Shown: positions 1-7,288 of the stretch, piece after piece
Layout of the letters: every line of letters begins with the position of its first letter
Position numbering within the stretch: position 1 is the first letter of the stretch
Origin: Chryseobacterium sediminis
Lineage (GTDB): Bacteria > Bacteroidota > Bacteroidia > Flavobacteriales > Weeksellaceae
Assembly: GCF_008386505.1 (NCBI RefSeq)
Contig: NZ_VUNZ01000001.1
Coordinates: forward strand, 124,001-188,000
DNA length: 64,000 nucleotides
Direction: 5' to 3'
The notes under the pieces: model-generated
What the model was told of the DNA's origin: nothing
Seen by the model: the letters and a program-made list of their open reading frames with translations, nothing else
The model's database searches: none
Made by a program: the position numbers and the translations under genes

Positions 1-1532
1 CAGGAATAGAGCTTGATGATGAAGATATTTTAAAAATTAAAAAAGAGTTTGAGCAAAAAAATCTTATAATAGATAAATTAGGTACTAAATTCACATATAC
101 ACAAATTTATCATTTTGAAAAATCCAAACATATTAAAGAGAGGGATCAAAGTTTATGGACCTATGATATAACGGGAAGAAAAAAAAATGGAAAAAAAATA
201 AATAAGCTAGAAAATAGTGATGCATTAATAGCAAATAATTTCATTACAAAAAACCTTCCCAGTATTTTATATTTTCCCAATTTTTTATTTGAATTTCCTG
301 AAAGGATATATTTAAATAATGAAACTCAAAATGAAAAAGATCTTTTTTATCAAAAAATTATTCAAGATACTCTTGATTCACTTGAAAATGATTTGAATAT
401 AAATGACCATTTAATTTTTCGAATAGTTTCTCAAGATGCTAATGATAAAAGAAATCTAACTAGCCTTATTGGAAAATTACAAAAAAAATTAAGTGATGTA
501 ATATTTAATAAATGGAATCAGATATTTAACAAACATTTATCTAATAAAGAAATAATTTTATATACTGGAGTTGATTCAATAGGTACTTATATTGAATTTA
601 ACATTAAGGATGATGTAGATACGTATAGGATTTCTGAAAGGTCTTTGGGATTTCGGTGGTTTTTTGTTTATATTTTACTTACACAATTCCGAACATATAG
701 AAAAGAAAATAAAAATGCATTTTATTTATTTGATGAACCTGCTTCTAATTTACACCCATCTGCCCAAATAGAACTTTTGAAAAGTTTTGAAAAATTATCA
801 AAAGTAATATATACGACTCATAGTCAGTATTTAATAAATCCTAAATGGTTAGAAAGTACTTTTGTTATAAAAAATGAAGCAATCGATTACGAAAACGAAG
901 CTGATTACAATTCAAAAAATACTAATATTAAAATTAGCAAGTATAGAGAATTTGCAGTAAAATATCCTAATCAGAGCAACTATTTTCAACCAATTCTTGA
1001 AGTTTTAGATTATAAACCTTCTAACTTAGAGTTAGTTCCAAAAGTAATAATAACAGAAGGGAAAAATGATTTTTATACATTGAATTACTTTAAAGAGATT
1101 GTTAAAAATAAATATATTATAAACATTATTCCTGGTACTAGTGCAAGTAATTTAGAGACACTAATAAGCTTGTATTTAGGTTGGGGATCAAAGTTTATTG
1201 TAATATTAGATGATGATAAACAAGGTAATGAACAAAAAAAACGATACATAAATATTTTTGGAGAGATTGTAAAGGATTCAATTTTTACACTAAGAGAAAT
1301 TGATAAGAATTGGGATAAATATGAATTAGAAGATATTATATCTGAAGAAGATAAAAATATAATTATAGATAAAGTTTATACAGAGTCTAAAGCAAGTAAT
1401 AAAACAATTTTGAATCGTAGTATTCAAGAACTTTATCTTAATAATGTCTTTCCAAGTTTATCTAAAACAACTCTGCAAAATTTTAATATATTGTTTAAGT
1501 TTTTAGAAGGTAGGCTTAATGATTTAAGTTAA
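1..1532 (+). CDS. OLD-like ATPase with C-terminal TOPRIM domain (5' truncated)
   Basis: The frame is open from base 3, so this is the 3' part of a gene that begins before the window (at least 509 residues visible); the TTG at 393 is not its true start. Visible motifs in order: an ABC-type signature region around 633-662 (SERSLGFRW), a Walker B segment near 717-750 (FYLFDEPASNLHP), an H-loop TTHSQYL near 810-830, then a TOPRIM fold with the conserved Glu in ITEGKND (about 1056) and the DxD-like ILDDDKQG (about 1209). This order is that of OLD-family ATP-dependent nucleases, many of which act in anti-phage systems. The Walker A region lies outside the window. The gene is very AT-rich compared with the core genes downstream. 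A strong terminator follows it. No GajB-type helicase or other partner is seen downstream; a partner upstream cannot be excluded. Family assignment is firm; a defence role is inferred. Confidence 0.8.
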   Translation, partial: GIELDDEDILKIKKEFEQKNLIIDKLGTKFTYTQIYHFEKSKHIKERDQSLWTYDITGRKKNGKKINKLENSDALIANNFITKNLPSILYFPNFLFEFPERIYLNNETQNEKDLFYQKIIQDTLDSLENDLNINDHLIFRIVSQDANDKRNLTSLIGKLQKKLSDVIFNKWNQIFNKHLSNKEIILYTGVDSIGTYIEFNIKDDVDTYRISERSLGFRWFFVYILLTQFRTYRKENKNAFYLFDEPASNLHPSAQIELLKSFEKLSKVIYTTHSQYLINPKWLESTFVIKNEAIDYENEADYNSKNTNIKISKYREFAVKYPNQSNYFQPILEVLDYKPSNLELVPKVIITEGKNDFYTLNYFKEIVKNKYIINIIPGTSASNLETLISLYLGWGSKFIVILDDDKQGNEQKKRYINIFGEIVKDSIFTLREIDKNWDKYELEDIISEEDKNIIIDKVYTESKASNKTILNRSIQELYLNNVFPSLSKTTLQNFNILFKFLEGRLNDLS

Positions 1533-1587
1533 TTTGGTATTATTATTTTAATTCTTATTAATATAGTGAAGAACTGAGATGTTGAAT

Positions 1588-1617
1588 AAAAAACCGCCCC
1601 AAACAGGGCGGTTTTTT
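1588..1617. terminator. Bidirectional stem-loop terminator
   Basis: CCGCCC and GGGCGG arms around a short loop, with six A before and six T after. It can end transcription of the OLD-like gene and of the minus-strand small membrane protein gene. Confidence 0.85.
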
Positions 1618-1647
1618 CAGTAAAAATTAATTGAAAGTTATATTTTA

Positions 1648-1878
1648 TTATCTTTTCTTCATACTTGTTCCTGATAAAGAACTGATGAATACAAGGCCAA
1701 AGCCGATATAAGCGGCAAATGCCGTCAGATATATAATTAAGCTGTTTAAGCTTGGTTTTAAGGCGTATACCAATACAGAAAATGCAGCAAAACTTAGTAC
1801 CAGCAATAGGCTCCATATATTTAACTTTGCAGCATCTTCATTTCTCTTAAAAATCATTTCAAAAAAGGCTCTCATCAT
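1648..1878 (-). CDS. Small two-helix membrane protein of unknown function
   Basis: 76 residues. A charged N-terminal stretch (FKRNEDAAK) is followed by two hydrophobic segments (about residues 20-42 and 46-68) and a basic tail (KKR), so it should be a two-helix inner-membrane protein. No recognised family. The longer overlapping minus-strand frame at 1529-1816 is rejected because it has no membrane pattern and runs through the terminator. The gene stands alone, convergent with the OLD-like gene. The ATG at 1878 is followed by a second ATG, so the start may be one codon later. Confidence 0.6.
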   Translation of the reverse strand: MMRAFFEMIFKRNEDAAKLNIWSLLLVLSFAAFSVLVYALKPSLNSLIIYLTAFAAYIGFGLVFISSLSGTSMKKR

Positions 1879-2023
1879 TACTTACATTTTAAGGGTTATA
1901 CAATTAATTAAAAAAATAAAGGCGTACTCATCGCGGTAAAAAGAATAAATTCCTTTACTGGGCTAAGGTTCGTGATGACTTTGCCGTTTATCTATATCGT
2001 AATACCGGGCTGAAAGTCCGGGA

Positions 2024-2031
2024 TATTTTTG
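2024..2031 (+). promoter_or_regulatory. Possible flavobacterial -7 element ahead of the structured element
   Basis: TATTTTTG fits TAnnTTTG and lies just upstream of the inverted-repeat cluster, so a transcript would start near 2038-2040. No TTG is found at the usual distance upstream, so this is weak support. Confidence 0.3.
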
Positions 2032-2038
2032 TTTTTTT

Positions 2039-2235
2039 GAATCAATAAATGATTCTGGTTATTGATGATACCAGTGAGATACGGGGTGCAAAATTGCTGT
2101 GAAAAACTAACGGGGGTTAGTTAATCACGGACCCGTATCTGTTACGGCATCGTAGAAAAAAAAGGATTCATATGCTAGATATGAATTTGAATCAGTGGAA
2201 AAACTGAAAATCCACAGAAAACCTTTTTTCTCATC
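2039..2235 (+). ncRNA. Candidate structured RNA: cluster of nested inverted repeats
   Basis: Three paired modules follow each other. (1) At 2039-2074, GAATCA (2039-2044) can pair with TGATTC (2050-2055); alternatively ATCAATA (2041-2047) pairs with TATTGAT (2060-2066) while CTGGT (2055-2059) in that loop pairs with ACCAG (2070-2074), an H-type pseudoknot geometry. (2) A perfect 9-bp stem AGATACGGG (2077-2085) / CCCGTATCT (2132-2140) encloses a hairpin at 2099-2128, with GTGA/TCAC, an AA/AA internal loop, AACTAAC/GTTAGTT and a GGGG loop. (3) A stem at 2154-2165 / 2222-2231 encloses two hairpins, ATTCATAT/ATATGAAT (2166-2186) and GTGGA/TCCAC (2195-2215). The 3' strand of the last stem is U-rich. 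No open frame of useful length covers it. I recognise no known RNA family. The strand is inferred from the -7 element and the U-rich end. Confidence 0.5.
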
Positions 2236-2269
2236 CTTAGTGTTTTTTTAATTTTTTCTCAATATCTTA

Positions 2270-2288
2270 CATGCCAATATCATGCCAA
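2270..2288. repeat. Tandem CATGCCAA pair, one helical turn apart
   Basis: CATGCCAA occurs at 2270-2277 and again at 2281-2288, start to start 11 bases. The spacing would suit two copies of a DNA-binding protein on one face of the helix. It lies about 190 bases before the next gene. Function unknown. Confidence 0.4.
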
Positions 2289-2477
2289 AATGGAATTTTT
2301 GCGATTAACACTTTATTTCAAGAGATTGTTGAAGCTTCTGATGGAGCGTATTTTCATCTGTTATTTCCTTAAACGTAGAAAAATTTTCTGTTTTTAATGA
2401 TAAGGTGTTTGAAACAAAGAAAATATTACGGTGTAATTGTTTTTTATATATTTAAAATCCTTTAGTATAGTTTAGAA

Positions 2478-2996
2478 ATGAACAAGGAAAATTTAAAAGA
2501 AAGCATCAATATCTGTATAACAAATCTGTTGCAGTTGGCAAAAATCAATTGTTGGAACCTCATTTCCTCCAATTTGTTTTTTATTTTGTCTGATTTTAAT
2601 GAATTTGAAGGGGCAAATTCCACTGAAAAGAGATGGTCCCGTAACAGAATAAATAATTCAAAAAGGCTGCTTACTTTAGATTCAGCAATAGAGATTTTAC
2701 ATAAAGAGTTCTATGATCTTTATGATGTTACACTATATATTTTCCGGGCAAATACAAGAGAAACTATTATAGAAATTCAATATTACAGAAAATCAAATTT
2801 TGAAGCTGATTACTTTGCTGTAGTAAAAGATAATCCACCGATGTTTCATTCAAAAATTGCAATGCCCGTATATGCATGGGAAGGAGGAAAATTTGATATC
2901 AACTGGGAATCGGGAGGTGGAATTCATCGTGTGTGGAAAAACTTTCTATGGAGTAATTTTTTGTACAGACGTAAAATTAAAAACCTCAAAAGGTAA
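2478..2996 (+). CDS. Unrecognised 172-residue protein
   Basis: No family recognised. There is no signal peptide and no membrane segment. It is rich in aromatic residues and has a mixed alpha/beta appearance; the C-terminal third (AMPVYAWEGGKFDINWESGG onward) is rich in Trp and Gly, and the tail is basic (RRKIKNLKR). The ATG at 2478 follows an AT-rich leader containing TATATTT-like sequence. It lies alone between the structured element and the M28 peptidase operon, and is AT-rich like the OLD-like gene. The full-length open frame with normal codon use supports it being real. Confidence 0.6.
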   Translation: MNKENLKESINICITNLLQLAKINCWNLISSNLFFILSDFNEFEGANSTEKRWSRNRINNSKRLLTLDSAIEILHKEFYDLYDVTLYIFRANTRETIIEIQYYRKSNFEADYFAVVKDNPPMFHSKIAMPVYAWEGGKFDINWESGGGIHRVWKNFLWSNFLYRRKIKNLKR

Positions 2997-3076
2997 TTTT
3001 GCAGGGTAAAAAGTTAATTAATAAAATAAGCTTGTTTTTATTGAATTAATGATATCAGCAGCATTGCTAAATAAGA

Positions 3077-3104
3077 AAAAACCGCCTCTAAAGACGGTTT
3101 TTAT
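3077..3104. terminator. Stem-loop terminator between convergent genes
   Basis: AAAACCGCCT and AGACGGTTTT pair with one mismatch around CTAA, flanked by A and T runs. It serves the minus-strand M28 operon and possibly the plus-strand 172-residue gene. Confidence 0.8.
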
Positions 3105-3107
3105 ATT

Positions 3108-4466
3108 TTACCAGTTTTTATCAATCATATAAATAATCTGTGTCAAAGCGGTGGCGCCTAATAAAAGCTCCCTTCTGTTCACTTTTTCAAAAGTATCTTC
3201 TTCTGTATGGTGAATGTCGAAATAGCGCTGAGAATCCGGCATCAATTCAGCAGCAGGAATTCCCATGTCATGAAGCGGGTAGAGGTCTGTTCCGGAAAAC
3301 CTTTCTTCAAAATTGTAAACTCCGTAAGGAAGAAATAGGTTTGACCAGCCTTTGATCTGATTTCTTTTGGCATCATCCATATCCAGGGCAATTCCTCTCG
3401 GTGCAAAACCTCCGGCATCTGTTTCTATGGCAAAGAGATGTTTTTCATTTTTCTCCTTTACTGTTTTACCATATTGAATTCCGCCTTTTACTCCATTTTC
3501 TTCATTGGCAAAGCAGACCACTCTGATGGTATGGTTATTTTGCAGTCCTAACTTTTTAAAGGTTCTTAAGACTTCAATACTTTGAACGATTCCGGCTCCG
3601 TCATCATGAGCGCCTTCACCTACATCCCAGGAATCAAGGTGTCCGCCGACAACAATAACACTTTGGTCTTTTTTACCGGTGATTTCCCCGATTACAGAAT
3701 GGGAAAGCTTTTCGCCTTTCATTCCGCAGTTGGAATTAAGTTTAGCGGTAATTTTCTGTTTTTTAAGTAAGGCTTCCAGTTCATCTGCTGTAGTGCTTCC
3801 GATGGCTACGGCTGGTATTTTGGAAACTTTGTCTTCGTAGCGCATGGCTCCCGTGTGAGGCACATCATCAAAAGCTGATGACAGAGATCTTACAATGGCA
3901 AATTTACCTCCCTTTTTTGCGGTTAAAGAAGCGGCTGTGGTTCTGTATTTCGCAGCATCGCCATATGCCTTGAAGGTTTCTACGAACGACTGGCTGAAAG
4001 GATAGTTGAAGAATACAATTTTATCTTTTACCTTTTCAGCAGGAAGTTTGTCATATTCTTCCATAGATTTTACCATGATAATTTCTCCTGAAACATCTTT
4101 TCCTCCGGTTCCTTCAGAATTTCCGAGAGAAAGCATTTTGAGACTTTTCCATTTTCCGTTTGAAGTCTGGATGTGCAGAGATTCTTTTCCTCTTTCCCAT
4201 ACCGGAATCATGACTTCCTGAAGCCAGACTTTATCAGCTCCAGCATCACGGAGTTTCTGTTCTGCCCATTTTACTGACTTCTCGTAAGCTTCAGAACCGC
4301 TTAAACGGTGGCCTATGTTTTTTGTAAGCTCTCTCAGCTCAGTATATCCTTTTCCATTGTTCAGAATTTCCGTAGAGATTTTTCTGAACTGGATAGAATC
4401 TTCTTTAGACTGGCCAAAAGCGACCATTCCAAAAAGCAATAGTGAAGTTCCTAATATCTTTTTCAT
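3108..4466 (-). CDS. Secreted M28 peptidase, carboxypeptidase Q type (copy 1)
   Basis: 452 residues with a signal peptide (MKKILGTSLLLFGMVAFGQS). It is a co-catalytic di-zinc exopeptidase of the M28/carboxypeptidase Q group. Visible metal and catalytic residues are His276 in GGHLDSWD, Asp288 in HDDGAG, the Glu322-Glu323 pair in NEENG, Asp350 in ETDAGGF, and His419/420 in DIHHTEEDT. An inserted PA-like region precedes the catalytic part. It is the last gene of a three-gene minus-strand operon and starts 3 bases after the stop of copy 2, to which it is very similar along its whole length, so a recent tandem duplication is likely. Probably periplasmic peptide degradation; substrate unknown. Confidence 0.9.
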   Translation of the reverse strand: MKKILGTSLLLFGMVAFGQSKEDSIQFRKISTEILNNGKGYTELRELTKNIGHRLSGSEAYEKSVKWAEQKLRDAGADKVWLQEVMIPVWERGKESLHIQTSNGKWKSLKMLSLGNSEGTGGKDVSGEIIMVKSMEEYDKLPAEKVKDKIVFFNYPFSQSFVETFKAYGDAAKYRTTAASLTAKKGGKFAIVRSLSSAFDDVPHTGAMRYEDKVSKIPAVAIGSTTADELEALLKKQKITAKLNSNCGMKGEKLSHSVIGEITGKKDQSVIVVGGHLDSWDVGEGAHDDGAGIVQSIEVLRTFKKLGLQNNHTIRVVCFANEENGVKGGIQYGKTVKEKNEKHLFAIETDAGGFAPRGIALDMDDAKRNQIKGWSNLFLPYGVYNFEERFSGTDLYPLHDMGIPAAELMPDSQRYFDIHHTEEDTFEKVNRRELLLGATALTQIIYMIDKNW

Positions 4467-4469
4467 TGT

Positions 4470-5828
4470 TTACCAATTTTTATCAATCATATAAATAAGT
4501 TGTGTCATTACCGCAGAACCAAGTAACAGTTCTCTTCGGTTGACTTTTTCAAAAGTGTCTTCTTCGGTATGGTGAATATCAAAATAACGCTGTGGATCCG
4601 GGACCAGTTCAGCAGTGGGAACTCCCATTTCATGAAGCGGAGCAATATCCGATCCGGAATATTTCCCTTCAAAATTATAAACTCCATAAGGTAAGAACAG
4701 ATTAACCCAGCTTTTGATCTGATTTCTTTGGGGATCATCCATCTCCAGAGAAATTCCCCGTGGTGAAAAACCTCCGGCATCCGTTTCTATGGCAAAAAGA
4801 TGTTTTTCGTTGTTTTCTTTAACTATTTTGCCATATTGTTTTCCGCCTTTTGTTCCGTTTTCTTCGTTGGCAAAGCAGACTGCGCGGATGGTATGGTTAT
4901 TTTGTATTCCTAATTTTTTAAATGTTCTTAAGACCTCAATACTTTGTACAATTCCGGCTCCGTCATCATGAGCGCCTTCACCTACATCCCAGGAATCAAG
5001 GTGCCCTCCGACAACAATAACGTTCTTGTCTTTTTTACCGGTGATTTCCCCGATTACAGAATGAGAAAGTTTTTCACCTTTCATTCCACAGTTGGAGTTC
5101 AGTTTGGCTGTAACTTTTTGCCTTTTCAACAAGGTTTCCAGCTCATCTGCGGAAGTATTTCCGATCGTAATGGCCGGTATTTTTGAAATGTTTTCATCAT
5201 AGCGCATATTGCCCGTGTGAGGAACATCGTCAAAAGCGGAAGAAAGTGACCGGATGATGGCAAATTTCCCTCCTTTTTTAGCCGTCAATGAAGCAGCAGT
5301 TCTTCTGTAGGGACTGGCATCACGGTAAGAAATGAAAGTCTGGACATTTTCCTGATGAAAAGGGTAGTTGAAAAATACAATCTTATCTTTCACCTTTTCT
5401 GCAGGAAGTTTATCATATTCTTCCAGTGATTTTACCATAATAATATCACCTGAGATATCTTTTCCTCCGGTTCCTTCGGAATTTCCGAGAGAAAGCATTT
5501 TAATGTTTTTCCATTTTCCGTTTGAAGTCTGGATGTGCAGAGATTCTTTTCCTCTTACCCAAATCGGGATCATGACTTCCTGAAGCCAGACTTTATCGGC
5601 TCCGGCATCACGGAGTTTTTGTGCGGCCCATTGTACAGATTTCTCATAAGCTTCAGAACCGCTTAAACGATTGCCTATAGTTTTGGTAAGCTCCCTCAGT
5701 TCATTGTATCCTTTGCCGTTGTTCAGGATTTCCGTAGAAATTTTTCTGAACTGAATAGAATCTTCTTTAGTCTGACCGAAAACAGTCATTCCAAAAAGCA
5801 ATAATGAAGTACCTAATATCTTTTTCAT
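4470..5828 (-). CDS. Secreted M28 peptidase, carboxypeptidase Q type (copy 2)
   Basis: 452 residues if started at 5828. An ATG at 5846 would add six residues (MIKTGN) ahead of the signal peptide, but the 5828 start gives the same MKKILG N-terminus as copy 1 and lies 1 base after the upstream stop codon, so I prefer it. All M28 zinc ligands and the catalytic Glu are present at the same positions as in copy 1 (GGHLDSWD, HDDGAG, NEENG, ETDAGGF, DIHHTEEDT). Differences from copy 1 cluster in surface stretches such as residues about 158-175 and 385-400, which may alter substrate choice. Middle gene of the operon. Confidence 0.9.
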   Translation of the reverse strand: MKKILGTSLLLFGMTVFGQTKEDSIQFRKISTEILNNGKGYNELRELTKTIGNRLSGSEAYEKSVQWAAQKLRDAGADKVWLQEVMIPIWVRGKESLHIQTSNGKWKNIKMLSLGNSEGTGGKDISGDIIMVKSLEEYDKLPAEKVKDKIVFFNYPFHQENVQTFISYRDASPYRRTAASLTAKKGGKFAIIRSLSSAFDDVPHTGNMRYDENISKIPAITIGNTSADELETLLKRQKVTAKLNSNCGMKGEKLSHSVIGEITGKKDKNVIVVGGHLDSWDVGEGAHDDGAGIVQSIEVLRTFKKLGIQNNHTIRAVCFANEENGTKGGKQYGKIVKENNEKHLFAIETDAGGFSPRGISLEMDDPQRNQIKSWVNLFLPYGVYNFEGKYSGSDIAPLHEMGVPTAELVPDPQRYFDIHHTEEDTFEKVNRRELLLGSAVMTQLIYMIDKNW

Positions 5829-5829
5829 A

Positions 5830-7233
5830 TTACCAGTTTTTATCAACCATAAAAATCATTTGTGTGATGGCAACCGCTCCGAGAAGAAGTTCCCTTTTAT
5901 TTACTTTATCAAAAGTATCCTGTTCGGAATGGTGGTAATCAAAATACCTTTGTGTATCAACCACCAGTTCTGCTAAGGGAATATCTAGTTTTTTTAAGGG
6001 TGAGATGTCCTGAATTGCCTCAGTTTGGTCAAAATCATAAACGCCATACGGAAGAAAATATTCTTTCCAAGGGTAAATCAATCGTCTTCTTTGAGGTGAC
6101 ATGTCCAAAGAAAATCCTCGTGGAGAATAACCTCCGGCATCTGTTCCTAAGGCAAAAACATGTTTTTCATCTCTCTTCTTCACAAAAGCAGCATACATCT
6201 CACGGCCCTGACCTCCGTTTTCACTGTTGGCGTAAAGGACTACGCGGATGGTATGATTATTTTCGTATCCTAGTGCCTTCAGTGTTCTTAAAACTTCGAT
6301 ACACTGAACGACTCCTGTTCCATCATCAATGGCGCCTTCACCAAAATCCCAGGAATCAAGCTGAGCCCCTAAAACAATTACTTTAGAATCTTTTTTGCCT
6401 TGAATTTCAGCAATAATGTTGGGATTTGTAGTATCACCCCTTGATTCGGCAGTCATGTTGATTTTAGCCGTAACTTTTTGTTTTTTGAGTGTTTTTTCCA
6501 ACTCATCTGCGGATCTTACTCCAATGGATAAAGCAGGAATTTTAACTTTATCATCTGGTTCATAGTAGATCATTTTAGCATGAGGAGTATCGTCATTGGC
6601 TGTTGTCAGCGATCTTATAATTAATGCTTTTGCTCCTGTTTTAGCAATAACAGAAGCGGAAATTAATTTCGATTTTGCAGTCTGTAAATAGGAATCACTT
6701 GTATTGATCATTTTCGGATCCATAGGAACATTTACGAAAACTATTTTGTCTTTTAACTGACCTAGTGACATTGCATTAAGTTCTGAAGTGGAATTAATTA
6801 AGACAATTTCACCTGTAAGATCTTTTCCGCCGGTTCCTTCAGAGTTTCCAAAAGAAAGCATCCTGATATTTTTCCAGTCTCCATTTCCTGCCTTTATCTG
6901 TAAAGATTCTTTTCCTCTGATCCATACAGGTGCTTTGGCTTCTTGCCTCCAGATCATGTCAATACCAATTTCCTTGAATTTTTTTTCTGCCCATTCTACA
7001 GCTTTTGTATACCCTGGAGTTGCGCTGAAACGTGATCCGATTCCTTTTGTAAGTTCTCCCAGATTATCATAAGCCTTACCATTGGTCATAATTTCATCTG
7101 AAATTTTTCTGAACTCATCATGATAATTGAATTTGGCAATAGTTGTTTTTTTTGCCGGATTTTTTTGTGGCTTTTTTTGAGAAAATAAAAATCCACTCAA
7201 AAAGAGTGGAAGTATAATGAATATTTTTTTCAT
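5830..7233 (-). CDS. Divergent M28-family homologue, probably inactive
   Basis: 467 residues with a signal peptide, then a Lys-rich spacer (about residues 20-34) absent from copies 1 and 2. The fold and flanking motifs are kept, but the zinc-ligand His of GGHLDSWD is Gln291 (GAQLDSWD) and the catalytic Glu of NEENG is Ser337 (NSENG). Asp303, Glu338, Asp365 and His434/435 remain. The conserved PLH before the C-terminal motif is PLK. By M28 mechanism these losses should remove or greatly reduce hydrolysis, so a binding or regulatory role is plausible. It is the first gene of the operon; the next gene begins 1 base after its stop. A small hairpin CCACTC/GAGTGG (7191-7207) lies in the signal-peptide codons. 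Confidence 0.85.
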   Translation of the reverse strand: MKKIFIILPLFLSGFLFSQKKPQKNPAKKTTIAKFNYHDEFRKISDEIMTNGKAYDNLGELTKGIGSRFSATPGYTKAVEWAEKKFKEIGIDMIWRQEAKAPVWIRGKESLQIKAGNGDWKNIRMLSFGNSEGTGGKDLTGEIVLINSTSELNAMSLGQLKDKIVFVNVPMDPKMINTSDSYLQTAKSKLISASVIAKTGAKALIIRSLTTANDDTPHAKMIYYEPDDKVKIPALSIGVRSADELEKTLKKQKVTAKINMTAESRGDTTNPNIIAEIQGKKDSKVIVLGAQLDSWDFGEGAIDDGTGVVQCIEVLRTLKALGYENNHTIRVVLYANSENGGQGREMYAAFVKKRDEKHVFALGTDAGGYSPRGFSLDMSPQRRRLIYPWKEYFLPYGVYDFDQTEAIQDISPLKKLDIPLAELVVDTQRYFDYHHSEQDTFDKVNKRELLLGAVAITQMIFMVDKNW

Positions 7234-7288
7234 TTTTTATTTACCTTTCTTTTTCCTCTGATAAAAGTAGGGAAAAAATAGGAATTTA

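Noticed and set aside
1529..1816. 95-residue minus-strand frame
   Set aside because: It overlaps the better membrane-protein frame and runs through a strong terminator; composition is not protein-like.
2005..2022. CCGGG...CCGGG as a terminator
   Set aside because: The copies are direct; only a 4-bp CCGG pairing is possible, too weak despite the T-rich tract after it.
2099..2128. Possible integron attC-like site (AACTAAC/GTTAGTT arms)
   Set aside because: The arms do not match the attC core consensus, and there is no integrase or cassette structure.
2039..2235. Retron-type msr/msd RNA
   Set aside because: No reverse transcriptase gene is in view, and the stems do not show the typical outer a1/a2 pairing with a branching G context.
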